From the NCBI RefSeq assembly GCF_021917145.1, contig NC_061065.1, positions 3,787,168-3,851,167 on the forward strand: a DNA stretch of 64,000 nt, read 5' to 3'. Below are positions 25,611-38,154 of this stretch, one piece after another. The notes beneath the pieces are model-generated. The model searched no databases. It was given only the letters and a program-made list of their open reading frames with translations, and was not told the origin of the DNA. Both the position numbers and the translations under genes were made by a program. The DNA comes from Hypomesus transpacificus (Eukaryota; Chordata; Actinopteri; Osmeriformes; Osmeridae). Within the stretch, counting starts at the first letter, position 1. Every line of letters starts with the position of its first letter.

Positions 25611-26169
25611 CGAGAACATTTGATCTCAACTTTTGATAATTCATCAAATCAGTATCTTGATTCATTTTTAGCACTGACGGGACTTCACCGTGCACCAGAG
25701 GAAAACATGCATATATACACACAAAGACACAAAGATACACGCACACACAAACATGCACACACACATTCATACAGTGAAGGTACACTGTCTGTTTCCACAG
25801 AACTCCCAGTACATTTGATAGGGGGCGGACACATCTTAATTAAAACTAATCTAAAAATCACTGAAAGCTGAAATGATAGAAACGACACACAAACAGCAGT
25901 CAGCGGGTGATGAATGAGAGGGCTCTGGCCTGGGTCATCCATCACCATGGCCAGTCCGCCTGGCAGCGCCAACGTGACAGGAACGGTCAAATAACGTTTA
26001 GCACACGGGACCCTGTGTTTGGGGGTGGGGGTGGGGAGTGGGGGGGGGATTATTACTGTCAGAGCTGTAATGGATTAGCTTGGACCAGCACAGGTTCAGC
26101 CAATAGGGTGAGGGGGGGGCTGTACATTAGCATAGCTATCAGAGGTCCAGCCAGGCAGCAGCAGGTTGG

Positions 26170-26179
26170 TGATTGACAG
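26170..26179 (+). promoter_or_regulatory. Exact PBX-MEIS/PREP composite site, distal
   Basis: A second perfect TGATTGACAG, about 6 kb beyond the meis2 3' end. Function is inferred only from the motif. Confidence 0.4.
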
Positions 26180-27538
26180 ATGGAGGTGGCTGCCCGGCAG
26201 ACATCTCGCCAGACTAAGGCCAAACAGCGAGGAGCCAATTACGTGGGGAGAAACAGGGACATTCATCATTCAGTTAGACACCTGTCCAGCCTCACAAAGG
26301 AGAGGGGGAGCCACAGCCTGCATCCGGAGACAGAGATGATGCTCATTAGATTGGACTGGGAGAAATAAAGGAGACCCAAGGTTCACTTTCAGAACACACC
26401 GCAGAGAGACAACGCGGAGATGGAAACCTGGAGACCGTGTAGTCCAATAATCGAAAGGTACTGAGGAGCGAAGAATTCCTCCATGGGTCCTCCTCAGCTA
26501 CGGATTCGACCGTGGGACTGGGAGAGACCTAAGACTTTGAACTACACAATACATACTCATATACCGGTATCTCTTGTTAATGACACAGCCAAATGTTGCC
26601 TTGTCTAAGAGGCAGGGTGTGTCGGCCAGGTCCTCTGAACCCCGTTGTTGGGTCACGCCTCATCAGCTCTCAGTCTCCATCCCTCCTCTGATCACAGACC
26701 ATAAACCCTGTGCCACTGCGAAATTAACAAACGCTTGACATTTGCTCCACGTCCAATTACTCAATATCCAAGGCTGAGCACATGTTTAATCAACATTCAT
26801 ATCCCCTAGGGAGCTGGGACGGGAGGCAGCGCTCTGCATCGCCACCCTGGCCACATTAGGGCCTTTCCCCAGGGCCACTGTGGCAGGCTCCACTGTTTAC
26901 CCTCCTCCAAACACACTGGAGACAGTGTCATCTCACTAGCCCCACACGGGGCAGGCCAAATCAAACGCATGGGGTTTCTGTCTGGGAGCAAGCCAGGCTA
27001 TCGATCCACCTACCACACTGGGGTCAACATTTCTAACCAAGACCCCCTTAAGACCTCATCCTGGGGGCTTCACCTCTCTGTCACGCCCTAGCAAGCCTGG
27101 CCGGCTAGGCCGACCCGGCCCCCCTTCGGATGAGGGTCAAGAGCAGGCTGGACATGGCCAGCGTACAGGCTGCTCCATGGAGGGAGGGCAGGGGAGTGAC
27201 AGCAGTGTGGAGACTGATTTCCCCTCTCCACAGGGGGCAACAGCAGGGGAGGCATGGAGGACAGATGACTCCACAGCATCTGGGATGTGCTGGCGCAATG
27301 CATGAAAGACTTACAAATATGCATAGATGGTAATGAGCTATTTATTCATACAGAACCAGTCAACGTTGTTTTCATTGTAGAAACTTGGTATAATGAGTGT
27401 GATGTAGATTTTGTGGATTTTTTTAAGATGATGCATGATCGCAATAGTAAAGTAATATTAAAATAAAATCAACTGTGAAATTGTTTCTACAATATTTCTG
27501 CTTTAGATGTTACACAAACATACATTCCCACTTCCACA

Positions 27539-27541
27539 CAT

Positions 27542-27575
<34 letters not shown>

Positions 27576-27704
27576 CTAGATAGGAGAGACACAAGCCCAC
27601 AGGACACAAACACATACATGCACACCCACACTGGTGTATAAACATGCATATATACACACACAGAAAACACACACATGCACACACACACACACACACACAA
27701 ACAC
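27539..27704. repeat. Compound (CA)n microsatellite
   Basis: Pure CA blocks at 27543-27572 and 27677-27699 joined by CA-rich degenerate sequence. Confidence 0.9.
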
Positions 27705-29013
27705 AGCCAGCAGAACGTGCATTGTGTAGGAATAGGCCGATCCATGATCAAACAGAGGATTACATCTGTATGTATGTGCAGTGCAGATATAAGTGGATGT
27801 GTCACCAGATGATGGATGACCGAGGGAACGCGTTGGATCCCAGAAGTCTGATACAAGCAGCCCAATCCCCCATCCATCTGAGCCTGCCCCAGCCACCTCA
27901 TCTGTCAGGGAAAAACCATTTTCTGTGCAGCAGTGCATTGAGCTTAAGGTTATTTCATTTCTTCATTACAAACTGGGATACTTGGTTCACCCAAAACTAT
28001 ACTGCACAACAATCTGGTTTCATGGCCTACAGATAAGACTCATAGAGTAATATAGGTGTCTAATGACAGGGCTTTACTGTAACTGGGTTGTAAGGGAAAA
28101 AAATTAGGACAGGTTGCAGATAATAAGAAAACAATTTAGTTTTGCGAAGCTTGGTTTATGTTTCATGTTTTTTTTATGTCTATTGTCTGTTTTACTGTGA
28201 TAAACAAATATGGACAGTTCATTGCATAGACTTTCTTATCCCAAAATCCAAAAGATTGTCTCAGTTATTATTCCTATGTAACCTCTAACATTGGGAGGAT
28301 TTGCTGCATTAGTGACCAATATTTGGGTGTCATGATGTGTGTTGTGAGGAGCTCGGTGGGGGTTACTGTGAGACGGGTCATGTTTGGGGATTATGTTTGG
28401 CGCAGGGCAGCCTCACGAGAGACAAAGACAGGGCCACCATCGTCATTAATCTTAGTCAGCGGGCAAGGCTGGCCCAATCTGCATGACCAGGGCAGTGACA
28501 AATGCCACTATTGGACTGGGGCGTCGCATCTCCCCGGCTTCATCTCCCGTTAATGTCACATCCATCACGGCCAACCCTGTCCTGCCATGTCGGGAGAGAT
28601 GAGACTGGTCGTGGGTAAGAATTAATTGTACGGACAAGAGCGAGTTGATCCATGCAGCAGCTAGGCTGAACGAACGTCCCCAGCTTGCATTGGGTTTCCT
28701 CGTTTTGTTTTTGGTGGGGGGGGTGGAGGGGTGGGTAGAAGTTGAGAAGCTGTCAAGAGTCTACTCTCTTGGTTCAACTGTAATCATAATTAATTTAGAA
28801 TTTTGACCTTTTTAATGTCTGAACAGACACATCATTCTCTGTGTAAAGGTTATCAAATTGTATAAGACTATGTTATTAATAAAAACAATATTTTCCAAGA
28901 TTATAGTTGCTTTTTAGATGTAGCTTAGGTATTGAGAATCATAAAACACTTTTGTCTCTCATTATAATAAAACACAGTATTTGTATGGTGGGGAATCGCT
29001 TTGTGACTTACTA

Positions 29014-29027
29014 CTGCCACCTAGTGT
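29014..29027 (-). promoter_or_regulatory. CTCF-like site
   Basis: On the minus strand this reads ACACTAGGTGGCAG, matching 13 of 14 positions of the commonly quoted CTCF core CCASYAGRKGGCRS. It lies between the meis2 and znf770 genes. Binding is not shown. Confidence 0.4.
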
Positions 29028-30419
29028 TAACAATTCCCACACCTCTTTCATAAACTCAGATTTCAGACCTGCTGTGTTCAAATAGAATGTGGCCTCCATG
29101 CACCTGAATGTCATGATGTAGTCAAAGGAAAGTAAAGTGCACAGTCGCTGTCACGATTTTGACAGCTGGTCAACAACGAGAAAAGAGTGTCAAACGGAAT
29201 AGACAAGCTGATTCTGTGGTAATTGAGAAGAATGTGTGTTTTCTTCACGCGCTTACTGCAGTGAGCGAAGTTTCGAATGTAAGTCAATAGAACCACGCTC
29301 GAGGAGACTGTTCAGCACTCTGACAGCGGCATGATACGGCCACGTCTGAGGGAGCCACTTCTGAGTGATTCAATCAGGCAGCTTGCCCCTCAGCTAAGTG
29401 CCGAGATATGCCCATCCTTGAGTGTTATGCCGATTAGCTGCACATGCATGATGAGGGATGAAGGAATTTGTCATCATTTGCATCATTCCACTGAGTTGCG
29501 GGCGAAGCGAGAGATGGGGCCGTGGCTTGTCATATCCCACGGGCAGGTTCCAGAGGGAGTGTAGTTCAAACAAAAATCTCACTTTGGATTTGTCAGAAAC
29601 ATTAAATGTAAGCGAGGCAGACACTTGCCTGTTTACAAGGTAGATGTTCTTCATTTGTAGCCAAATCGGAACAAATCTTGTTGGTTTAGCCTATTTGATA
29701 TGTATGTTTTCATATTCTGTCATAAGGCTCCTCCATATATCCACAATACACCCATTTGATATCTGATTAGCCTTTTTTTTCATAAAGATGACAATTCCTC
29801 AATGTGGATTGGAATACTGGAGTATGATCAAGTGATAGGCCTACTGCTTTGTTTAAGTTCATTCTGAATATATAATGTAAATAATGTAATGGAGTAAATA
29901 CCCCTTTGGAAATTGACTCCTCACACATTCTTGGCTCTCATGCAACCGATTTCGATGGTTATTGTCCAGCTCAATTCGAGTGTTAGTTATTGCATACTTT
30001 TATTTATTTACCTTAGGAAGCATTTGCTAATAACTTTGTAGTTTTGGGGATGCAATTAATTTAAACTTAATTTCAGTTGTGCGGTAGATCATGAAAAGGA
30101 TGTAATTGATAAAAAATTGTTGTTGGAAAGTCATATGAAGCTAAAATATATTCCAATATTAAAATTCTTACACAGACGAAACATTCTCAAAATAGATGCG
30201 CCTAAAAGTAGGCTAAACATCTTTGTAATGCGTCTTCAGAATATGAACACCCTCTATAATTGTATAACCAAAATGTATCGTACTAAATATATTATAATAT
30301 AATTGATGATAAACGGTGATCGTTTTGGAACATCTGAGACTATTCATCATTGACACTGCGTAGACGGAACTAACGACATTGTGCAATGTTTCCGGACGTG
30401 CCGAGTTAACGACGGCTTG

Positions 30420-30845
30420 TGTTGCTGAAAGGAGATATATATCGTAGCTTTCGATGTTTTTGGTGAAATTATGTAACTAAATTGTTATTTTTGATTTACA
30501 GCTTTGGTTATGACTAACGTGTGGTTATTACAATAAGATATATAAATGAGGTGAGTTGCCGTAGAGTTGCCGTATGCGACTAACAGTGTTTCCAAACGCA
30601 CGGGTATTACCATTCAAGCTAATGTAGCTAAGCATAAGTTGAATAGATCTCTTCAGTCTTTTCAGATAACATTATCTTAAATTGTTATTTGTGTTAGCCG
30701 CAGATTAACATTGCTATTATTTTAATGTTGTTATTGTGTGTTTAGTTTTTTAATGCTTTTAAACAACACTATACTTACATAATATTATTGTTCACTCATA
30801 GATCACCCATACAAACCTTCTGATTCCAAGGATCTTCAAACCGAC
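30420..30845 (+). other. znf770: znf770 5' UTR: non-coding exon 1, intron, start of exon 2
   Basis: A good donor GAG|GTGAGT at 30551 and an acceptor CATAG at 30801 define a 251-bp intron just before the coding exon, leaving 44 nt of leader in exon 2. The start of exon 1 is not determined and no TATA box is evident. This structure is inferred from splice-site quality. Confidence 0.5.
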
Positions 30846-33800
30846 ATGGAGGTGGAAATGCCGGAATTGAGCACAGTGGTGACCAGACAGGAGGTTTTTG
30901 GGAACACAGAGAGTAATCTTCCCAGGAGACCTCATCAGTGTGTAACATGTTCCAAAAGCTTCTCAGCTCCCTCCAAGCTGCGGAGACACATCCTCTCACA
31001 CACAGGACAAAGACCCTTCGGTTGCCACTTCTGTGAAAAAGCGTATCGTCAGTTAGCTCACTTGAAACTCCATATCAACTCACACTTTGCTCAGCGACCT
31101 TTGAGGAGAATTAATACAGGTTCTGACTCGCATAGAATTGACCCTGAGAAGGTATTTCCAAAAAGGACAGAGGCATGTTTGCCCGGAGACTCATTAATTG
31201 GACTCAATGGAGAGGACACATTTGCAACTACTAGTGTCAGTCCAACTGCTTGCTATGACAGCATGCCAGACACTACTCTGGGTTCCTCCCATGTCAGTCA
31301 ACACAATCTTCCAATAGTCCCATCTCTTCATCCTGAAATGGAAAGTTTTGGGTCACTGCCCATACACGTGGAACCAGTGAGTGGCCAAGACTCAAATGTA
31401 TCCTGTAAACATACTGTGGATGAGGACACATCTGGCCCAGATGAAACCGTTGTCAAAGATGTTCAGAAATCGAACTCTCCAAGAACAGTCCATCAATGTC
31501 CTGAATGCTCTAAGTGCTTCAGCGCTCCATCCAAACTGAAGAGACACTGCCTCATTCATACGGGTCAGAGACCATTTCACTGTACAATTTGCTGCAGTTC
31601 CTTCAGACAGCTCTCCCACCTGAAGGCACACTCTACTGTTCACTCTGTGTTTGCCAAAAAGAGAAGTCCTTCACAGCCAAAACGAAAATCTTTCGCACAA
31701 CCCCAGAGATCTCAAACTTGGCCAAGGAACTATGCATGCAACATGTGTGGGAAGAAATACAGACAGATGAGACATTTGATCGTCCACCAGCAAACTCATA
31801 AAGTTCCAGAGATCTCTTTACACCTTGCTAAGCAGAAAGATAGATGTATTCCTTACCCTTTAGCTCGAGACACTGCTTCTCAAGTCCCGTCTGATTCACA
31901 GAACTCTGAAAGTTCTGCAATACTTAATATGGATGCTAATGAGACAAAGCAACTTAGTGATCAAACACAAAAAGCAGATTCTCCAGGTGACGGCGCATCA
32001 GAAAAACATCAAAACACAACAAGGCATGATCGCAAGGAGTACAGTGACAAAAGACAGACGTCCTCTTTGCAAAAAAAGGTCAAGGTGAATCAATGCATGG
32101 TGTGTGAGAAGACATTTGAATATCCATCCAAGCTGTCCAGACATTTGCTTGTCCACATGGGCATCAAGCCCTTCAGATGTCAGGTTTGTAGTAAGTCCTT
32201 CAGACAGCTTTGTCACCTGCACAACCACCAGAAGATTCACACTTTAAAAAGTGGCCTCATTCTTACAAAACAAGTGAAAAAAAGACCTGCGTCTGAGATG
32301 AAAAGAAAAAATAATCAACAATCAGACTCAGAACCTCTGAAAACCAACCCAGACTTAAAACATGACAGTGACCAGCGCTCAACTGAAGGTCTGTACAGTC
32401 ATGCTACTAAAGTCCCTGCCTGGGGCTACAATGGAAATATGTTGCCTGGACTGGACTGCAGTGCTGTGGACACACATTTCTCTGGGGAACTAGTTTCTCA
32501 AAGGCCAGTCCAAAATTCTGACTATAGAAATAGTAGCCAGGCATTTGATGCCAGACCTGCACATGAAATGCCTAAGCAAAGGAAACTCGTCTCACAAAAC
32601 AAACCAGTTCTTGGTCGGGGGCACGGTTATTGTTGCCCTGTATGTTCAAAGCACTTCAGCGCCCCGTCCAAACTTCGGCGGCATTCCCTGACTCATGTTG
32701 GACAAAGGTCATTTCAGTGTCCTGTTTGCTTCAAAACCTTTAAGCAAAGTGCTCATTTGCAGACACACATGGCTTTCCACAATAAAGGGGATGAGGCTGA
32801 ATTCTCTCCCGGTCTAAGTGAGGAAAGAGAAACTGAACCTTTACTGAGTCAGGAGGAGTACCACTGTCCTACAGATGTTAAATACTCCATTAGTCCCCTT
32901 AAAGATAAAGAGACAGAACCTGTATGTGAACAAAGTTCCTCAAATGGCAAGGACCTCCTCACGACAGACCCAGCAACTTCAACGGGTCACGCCACAATAA
33001 GCAACCCGGAAAACAAATCAGTCAAGTCCACTTCACAGAGTAGATCAAGGGGCTACCAGTGTGCGCTGTGCTTGAAGAAGTTTGAATATCCATCCAAGCT
33101 GTCCAGACATCTGCTCATCCACATGGGCATCAAGCCCTTCAGATGTCAGGTTTGTAGTAAGTCCTTCCGGCAGCTCTGCCATCTACAGAACCACCAGAAG
33201 GTTCACAATAGGAGCTCTTGGCACGAGGGTCAACCAAACGAAGCGGACATGTCATTGTTGGCTCAACAGGACCAGAGGTCCTCCAATGAAGACTCTGTTC
33301 CAGGGAGCCATGTTGATTACCCCACAGCTCCTCACCAAGATGAAGCGGGCACTGATGAGACGTATGACGACCAGCAGAGGAATGGTCCACATTACGAACA
33401 AAGCGTTGATGAGTCATATCCCCAGTATTGCCCATCAGGTCCATCCAACTTGGATAACTTACATTTGTCATTCGATTATGACTCTACTCTCCATCCTAAG
33501 GCAGAGGATGCCAATCACATTAAGTCTGAAAGCAACTGCAGACCAGATCAGAAATGTATTTCAACTTCCAAATCGGACAAGAGGACCTGGCATACGGCAG
33601 AGGAGAAACATGCGGAAATCCCTTCACACGAATACAACGAACAGGAACACCATACCCAGTTTCAAACCCCTTATTTCAGTCAACAAGAAACGGCACATAA
33701 TGAACATATGCATCCAATCCCTAGCCACCATGCTCCTCTTGTGAATGACCATAGCCTGGCTGAATCTCAGGAAATACCTCACGATTCAGATCACAAGCTG

Positions 33801-34190
33801 TACCTTTACCAGTCCACCATGACTCCGCCGTACTGTCATACAGACTATGGGGTTAAAGAAGAAAGAATGGAGGTCAGATTAAGGTCCGAGGTGAATCTTG
33901 CCTACATGTCAGACCCACCCAAAGATCTCCATGTCTGCCCAGGCTGTAGTCAGTGCTTCACCACCAAAAGGAAGCTCTCCCTCCATAAGTGTGACCAGAA
34001 ACCCTCAGAGAAAGAAAGACATTCAAGCGCCTATCAGTGTGCCATCTGCTATAAAAGCTTTGAGGCACCCTCTAAATTGAAAAGACACTACCTGATCCAC
34101 ACGGGCCAGAGGCCATTTCAGTGTAGTCTGTGTGAGAAGGCTTTCACCCAGTCTGGTCATCTGAAGACCCACCTGCAGACCCACAAGTAG
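30846..34190 (+). CDS. znf770: C2H2 zinc-finger protein, Znf770-like, 1114 aa, single coding exon
   Basis: Fourteen C2H2-type fingers, mostly adjacent pairs: 32-52 with 60-80, 218-238 with 246-266, single 298-318, 417-437 with 445-465, 597-617 with 625-645, 739-759 with 767-787, a degenerate one at 1031-1049, and 1065-1085 with 1093-1113. The first finger of each pair carries PSKLxRH and the linker is usually TGQRPF or MGIKPF; the second carries (F/Y)xQxxHLxxH. As I recall it, PSKLxRHYLIHTGQ followed by a FRQ finger is the hallmark of ZNF770, and the gene sits between meis2 and actc1 as in human. Linkers between pairs are long, polar and probably disordered. The protein probably binds DNA in the nucleus; targets are unknown to me. 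At 1114 aa it is much longer than human ZNF770 (about 690 aa). The start ATG has G at -3 and +4 and precedes all fingers. No KRAB or SCAN domain is visible. Confidence 0.85.
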   Translation: MEVEMPELSTVVTRQEVFGNTESNLPRRPHQCVTCSKSFSAPSKLRRHILSHTGQRPFGCHFCEKAYRQLAHLKLHINSHFAQRPLRRINTGSDSHRIDPEKVFPKRTEACLPGDSLIGLNGEDTFATTSVSPTACYDSMPDTTLGSSHVSQHNLPIVPSLHPEMESFGSLPIHVEPVSGQDSNVSCKHTVDEDTSGPDETVVKDVQKSNSPRTVHQCPECSKCFSAPSKLKRHCLIHTGQRPFHCTICCSSFRQLSHLKAHSTVHSVFAKKRSPSQPKRKSFAQPQRSQTWPRNYACNMCGKKYRQMRHLIVHQQTHKVPEISLHLAKQKDRCIPYPLARDTASQVPSDSQNSESSAILNMDANETKQLSDQTQKADSPGDGASEKHQNTTRHDRKEYSDKRQTSSLQKKVKVNQCMVCEKTFEYPSKLSRHLLVHMGIKPFRCQVCSKSFRQLCHLHNHQKIHTLKSGLILTKQVKKRPASEMKRKNNQQSDSEPLKTNPDLKHDSDQRSTEGLYSHATKVPAWGYNGNMLPGLDCSAVDTHFSGELVSQRPVQNSDYRNSSQAFDARPAHEMPKQRKLVSQNKPVLGRGHGYCCPVCSKHFSAPSKLRRHSLTHVGQRSFQCPVCFKTFKQSAHLQTHMAFHNKGDEAEFSPGLSEERETEPLLSQEEYHCPTDVKYSISPLKDKETEPVCEQSSSNGKDLLTTDPATSTGHATISNPENKSVKSTSQSRSRGYQCALCLKKFEYPSKLSRHLLIHMGIKPFRCQVCSKSFRQLCHLQNHQKVHNRSSWHEGQPNEADMSLLAQQDQRSSNEDSVPGSHVDYPTAPHQDEAGTDETYDDQQRNGPHYEQSVDESYPQYCPSGPSNLDNLHLSFDYDSTLHPKAEDANHIKSESNCRPDQKCISTSKSDKRTWHTAEEKHAEIPSHEYNEQEHHTQFQTPYFSQQETAHNEHMHPIPSHHAPLVNDHSLAESQEIPHDSDHKLYLYQSTMTPPYCHTDYGVKEERMEVRLRSEVNLAYMSDPPKDLHVCPGCSQCFTTKRKLSLHKCDQKPSEKERHSSAYQCAICYKSFEAPSKLKRHYLIHTGQRPFQCSLCEKAFTQSGHLKTHLQTHK

Positions 34191-36334
34191 ACCATCTCAG
34201 CATCCGCTCTGGATGCCTGGACTTTTAGGAACTGTTACTGTTAGGAACCTTATACTTTATCTCGGTTTGCCTTTTTATATCTGTTTGATTCCTCATAACT
34301 CTGGAGCTGATGGAGACTTTTGTGTGTTCTATGCATTTTAATCAGCATATTTGAGTATTAATACGCTTGTACATAGAGTAATTGATATTTAGGTACTTAC
34401 TCTTGTGAACTGTGATGATTTCATATTGGCTATTTTATATTGGTGTAATGTACAATATTCATCTATTGTTTATTTTCACAGAACTAGGGTACGGTTGCCT
34501 ATGAATGCCAATGCCATGTTTGTGACATCAGTTTAGTGTGCAGTTCAACTACTCTGCACAAGATGGCATCAACGCGTTGCATTTTGGTTTGTTGAAATGT
34601 GCAGAACAGGATGGTTGAATATCTCTGATGTTCAGTGATTGTTGGAGATGTTTTTATGTGAGATGTAAAAAAACACAGTTATTGCAGTTTGTTCAAGCCT
34701 GTGTTGTGGTGAATTGGGATATGTGGGTGAATCATGTTTTAAATATTGTGTCCAAGCCTGTTCACTCTCTTGGGACTGAATGCCCCTCATTCATTTTTGA
34801 GATGATAATCCTTATAAAATGTATCTAAATATGATGATATTTACAAATCTTCATTGGGCTCTCTCCAATTATATTATTGGAACATCTCAGAGGCAGTATT
34901 TGTGTTTGTGCCATTATACCCAAACATTGTGAATGACATATTCATTTAGATACAGGTATAAGCAGTCCTTTACTTCACAGCTCTAGAATACATTAATAAC
35001 TTGTGATTAATGCTAAACAGACATGTATTCTTTATAAATGTGCTTTAAAGTCAAGTCTGCGCTATTATTTATTTATCTTAATTGTGTAATGTACTGTAAT
35101 TGTCATGTTATCTTGAATTTGTTTTTTTGTCCTGATTCCTTTGCCATCAGAACTCTACATTTTATAGGTCAAGTCATGATTACTGGACAATATAATCTCT
35201 GACATTGGCCAAGTGGATGTACACATAGACCTAATCCGACTAGTAGCCCATCCTGACCTCCCAACACTCTCATTTAATCAGTGAACCACAATGGTCAAGT
35301 GGCATAAGGGCATTGGTAAGAGGTTAGATGCTCAGGGTCTGGACAGAGGATACAAAGGGTGTGAGAGAGGACATTAGCCATCTGCTCTAACACTCTCTTA
35401 ATGAACAAGTATTTAAAAAAAACAATTGAATACATTAAGTGGTTTCACCTGATGAAATGACATTGAATGAGTGCTCCAAGTCAAACACTTGGTGTGGTCT
35501 CAGCTGGGCTTCTTCGAACTTGACAAGAGGTGCCTGGATGGCAGACAGAGGAGCTGGAGAGCGGAGGAGGGGGGGATGTGATGGCACTCAACAACAAAAG
35601 TGACAGGCATGGTTGTATTCATGTTCACCTACTGAGAACACTCTGGTATATGGTGGGATTAGCAGATGGGCTGCAGGTGAGTGATTTTTGCAGACATTGG
35701 TCAGCAGCCTACCATGCTAGTTACATACAGACAATTGCATGAATCGTATTTCATGTGAGCCTTGGGGTATTCCTGACATGCCAGCACTCTTTAAAAGGTT
35801 TTCCAAGTCTTAAATGTTTACACAGTCGGACCATTTCCTGTGTGGATGGATGTTTGAGGGCCAACTCAGGGGTCCTTTCATCCTGGTCCTGTCTACCATT
35901 AGTGGAACTCGTTTTCAAAACAGTTCTAAAATAACATCAGACAGTTTGGGGGAGGGGGAGCTTATGTATTTATTATGAGCCTGGAAAAAATGTCACTCCA
36001 CTGCAGCGTCGAAGAGTGGTTGTGTGGGTTCAGATAAAGAGCAGTTCTCAGCAGGTCTGGACCACGTTTGGTTAAACTGCAGTGACGATGTCAAAATCCC
36101 AGTGGGTGTCGAATCTTGATTTTATTCTTCTTTGTAACACGCCGAGCGACTCTGCTGAACACTCACAAGCTCCTCAATAATCTAACCACATTAAATATGT
36201 AGACAGTTCACTGAGATTCGTGCTTTGCGTGACAAGTTTACAGAGTGGAACTTTGAACAGTGTGTGTGGGTGGTAGAACTAGTGTTTGGATGTCACAAGG
36301 ATTTCAACAAAGAGTAAAGTTGCTTTGTCTGTTA

Positions 36335-36338
<4 letters not shown>

Positions 36339-36398
<60 letters not shown>
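36339..36398. repeat. (AT)n microsatellite, 60 bp
   Basis: Uninterrupted AT dinucleotide run; it is self-complementary and can form a cruciform. Confidence 0.95.
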
Positions 36399-36401
<3 letters not shown>

Positions 36402-36488
36402 GAGACTTGAAAGGCTAAGGCCTAGCACTTTTGAATTCGAAAGTTAAAAAAAAAAACTTAAATGTACCTTTTATAATCTTCTGTCAAC

Positions 36489-36525
36489 AAATCAAATCAA
36501 ATGTATTTGTATAGCCCTTTTTACA
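36489..36525. repeat. Fragment of a dispersed teleost repeat
   Basis: The tandem AAATCAAATC followed by TGTATTTGTATAGCCC resembles the end of a very common repeat in salmonid-like fish genomes that I recall by its TATTTATATAGCCC core. The copy appears truncated. The family cannot be named with certainty. Confidence 0.4.
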
Positions 36526-37671
36526 CGCAAGCATGTCAACAGATGAACAGAGCATGTTAGAACTTTCCCTTCTGTCAACCCAATCACCCAGTGTCTTCTC
36601 CTGCTTTGTGCTCTACAGTCTGACCTGCTCACCATGCCCAGGCCCTGAACCCATAGCATGCCTGGGATGGGGTTTCACACCCAGATATTCCTGACACCAA
36701 GGCCAGAGGGCGTCCCTCTCAGCCGAGGACCCCTGGGGCCTGGCAACAGACCTCCCGCACGACCCAGTGTTTGTGTGAGTATGTGGGTATAAATAGAAGG
36801 TTGACTGGGCTGATGAGGGAGAGATGGAAGTCATGGTCAGGCAGGAACCTGGGCTTCTCTCGATGCGGGGGAGGTCTTTTGAAGGCCCCCCCCCAGTTCT
36901 GCTTTCAGAAACGCTATACCACAGGGATTGTTTTAGTCTGACAGGGAATGGGTCAAGCTCAGTCATAACTTCTCACAGCCCTGACACCAAAGTGGGAAAA
37001 TGCTTTCTAGCCATGTTGTTTGTTACCTTGCATGGTTGGAGGAGCACTGGATGAGTTTATGAATCATATATTTATGAGCATAAAGCATGCCCGGAATTTA
37101 GGACGGATACACAGTACCCTAAAACTGATCCGAAAACAAGGAGGAAGTATCTTTGGAGATTATAAGATATCCATGCTGGTTATGTTTTGAGTTACTGTAA
37201 TCACTGTCCAAAGGCAACATGTTGAAACAAAGGGCTATACTCCTCTAATTACAGTCATGCTACATACTTTTCAATTTCATTTAACAATCAACAATGATAG
37301 TGCATTATGTATAAAAACATGCTTTGCAACTGTGGGATTGTCCCTGGAAAATGCTGTGAATGCTGAAAGGGGGAAGTCATTCCTATGTCACTATTACGTC
37401 AACCTTGCCTTTGTCATCTTTACCCTTCATAGAAGCCCCCACCAGCACCACCACCCCATTTTTCCAAATTGGGAATCGCCCTCCACTCCGTGGTCTTTGG
37501 CAGATAACTTACCAAACTAGGCTTGTACGGTCTCAGGAACCCTCTCTTCCTTGTCTGGGCAGCTCAGTCGGGCAGTGTCTGCTGCCTGTCCGTGTACCAT
37601 AAAGCCCCCCTGGGGGCCCCTGTTCCTGTCACTCTACCCTACAGGTCTCTCCACTAGCAGCTGCTCCCGAA

Positions 37672-37684
37672 CCCCCCCCCCCCC
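37672..37684. repeat. Poly-C tract, 13 nt
   Basis: Uninterrupted C run. Confidence 0.95.
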
Positions 37685-37943
37685 GCCACTTTGATCTTCC
37701 ACAGGCACAGTGGGGAGCAACGGGATCCCCTGAGTAGCCCTCTGGAGGAAGCAAACAATGAGAGGGGCAGGTGTCATAGGACTACCTGATAGGGCCTGTC
37801 ACAATAGCACCAGCCCCCCACATGCAAAGGGCCACACACACTGGTGCCAAAGACTCTTGTAACTAGGTAAACACATTACAAAAATAACCCACGATTTCAC
37901 ACAATTGTATGTATCTGCATACAAAAGGTAGGTTGGGGGAAGA

Positions 37944-38154
<211 letters not shown>

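Larger units (their letters stand above)
20300..30400. other. Intergenic DNA between meis2 and znf770
   Basis: No coding exon is recognised in about 10 kb. In human, DPH6 lies between MEIS2 and ZNF770, but nothing resembling it is seen here. Contents worth noting are a hairpin at 21856-21893, a G32 run at 22465, a GC hairpin at 25568-25610, an exact PBX-MEIS decamer at 26170-26179, CA repeats near 27.6 kb and a CTCF-like match at 29014-29027. Confidence 0.6.

Noticed and set aside
33082..33744. 220-aa frame overlapping the zinc-finger gene
   Set aside because: It lies in another frame inside the znf770 coding exon, and its finger-free sequence is an out-of-frame shadow.
36613..36966. Minus-strand 117-aa frame as a remnant of AQR
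   Set aside because: Nothing in it resembles a helicase or any Aquarius motif.
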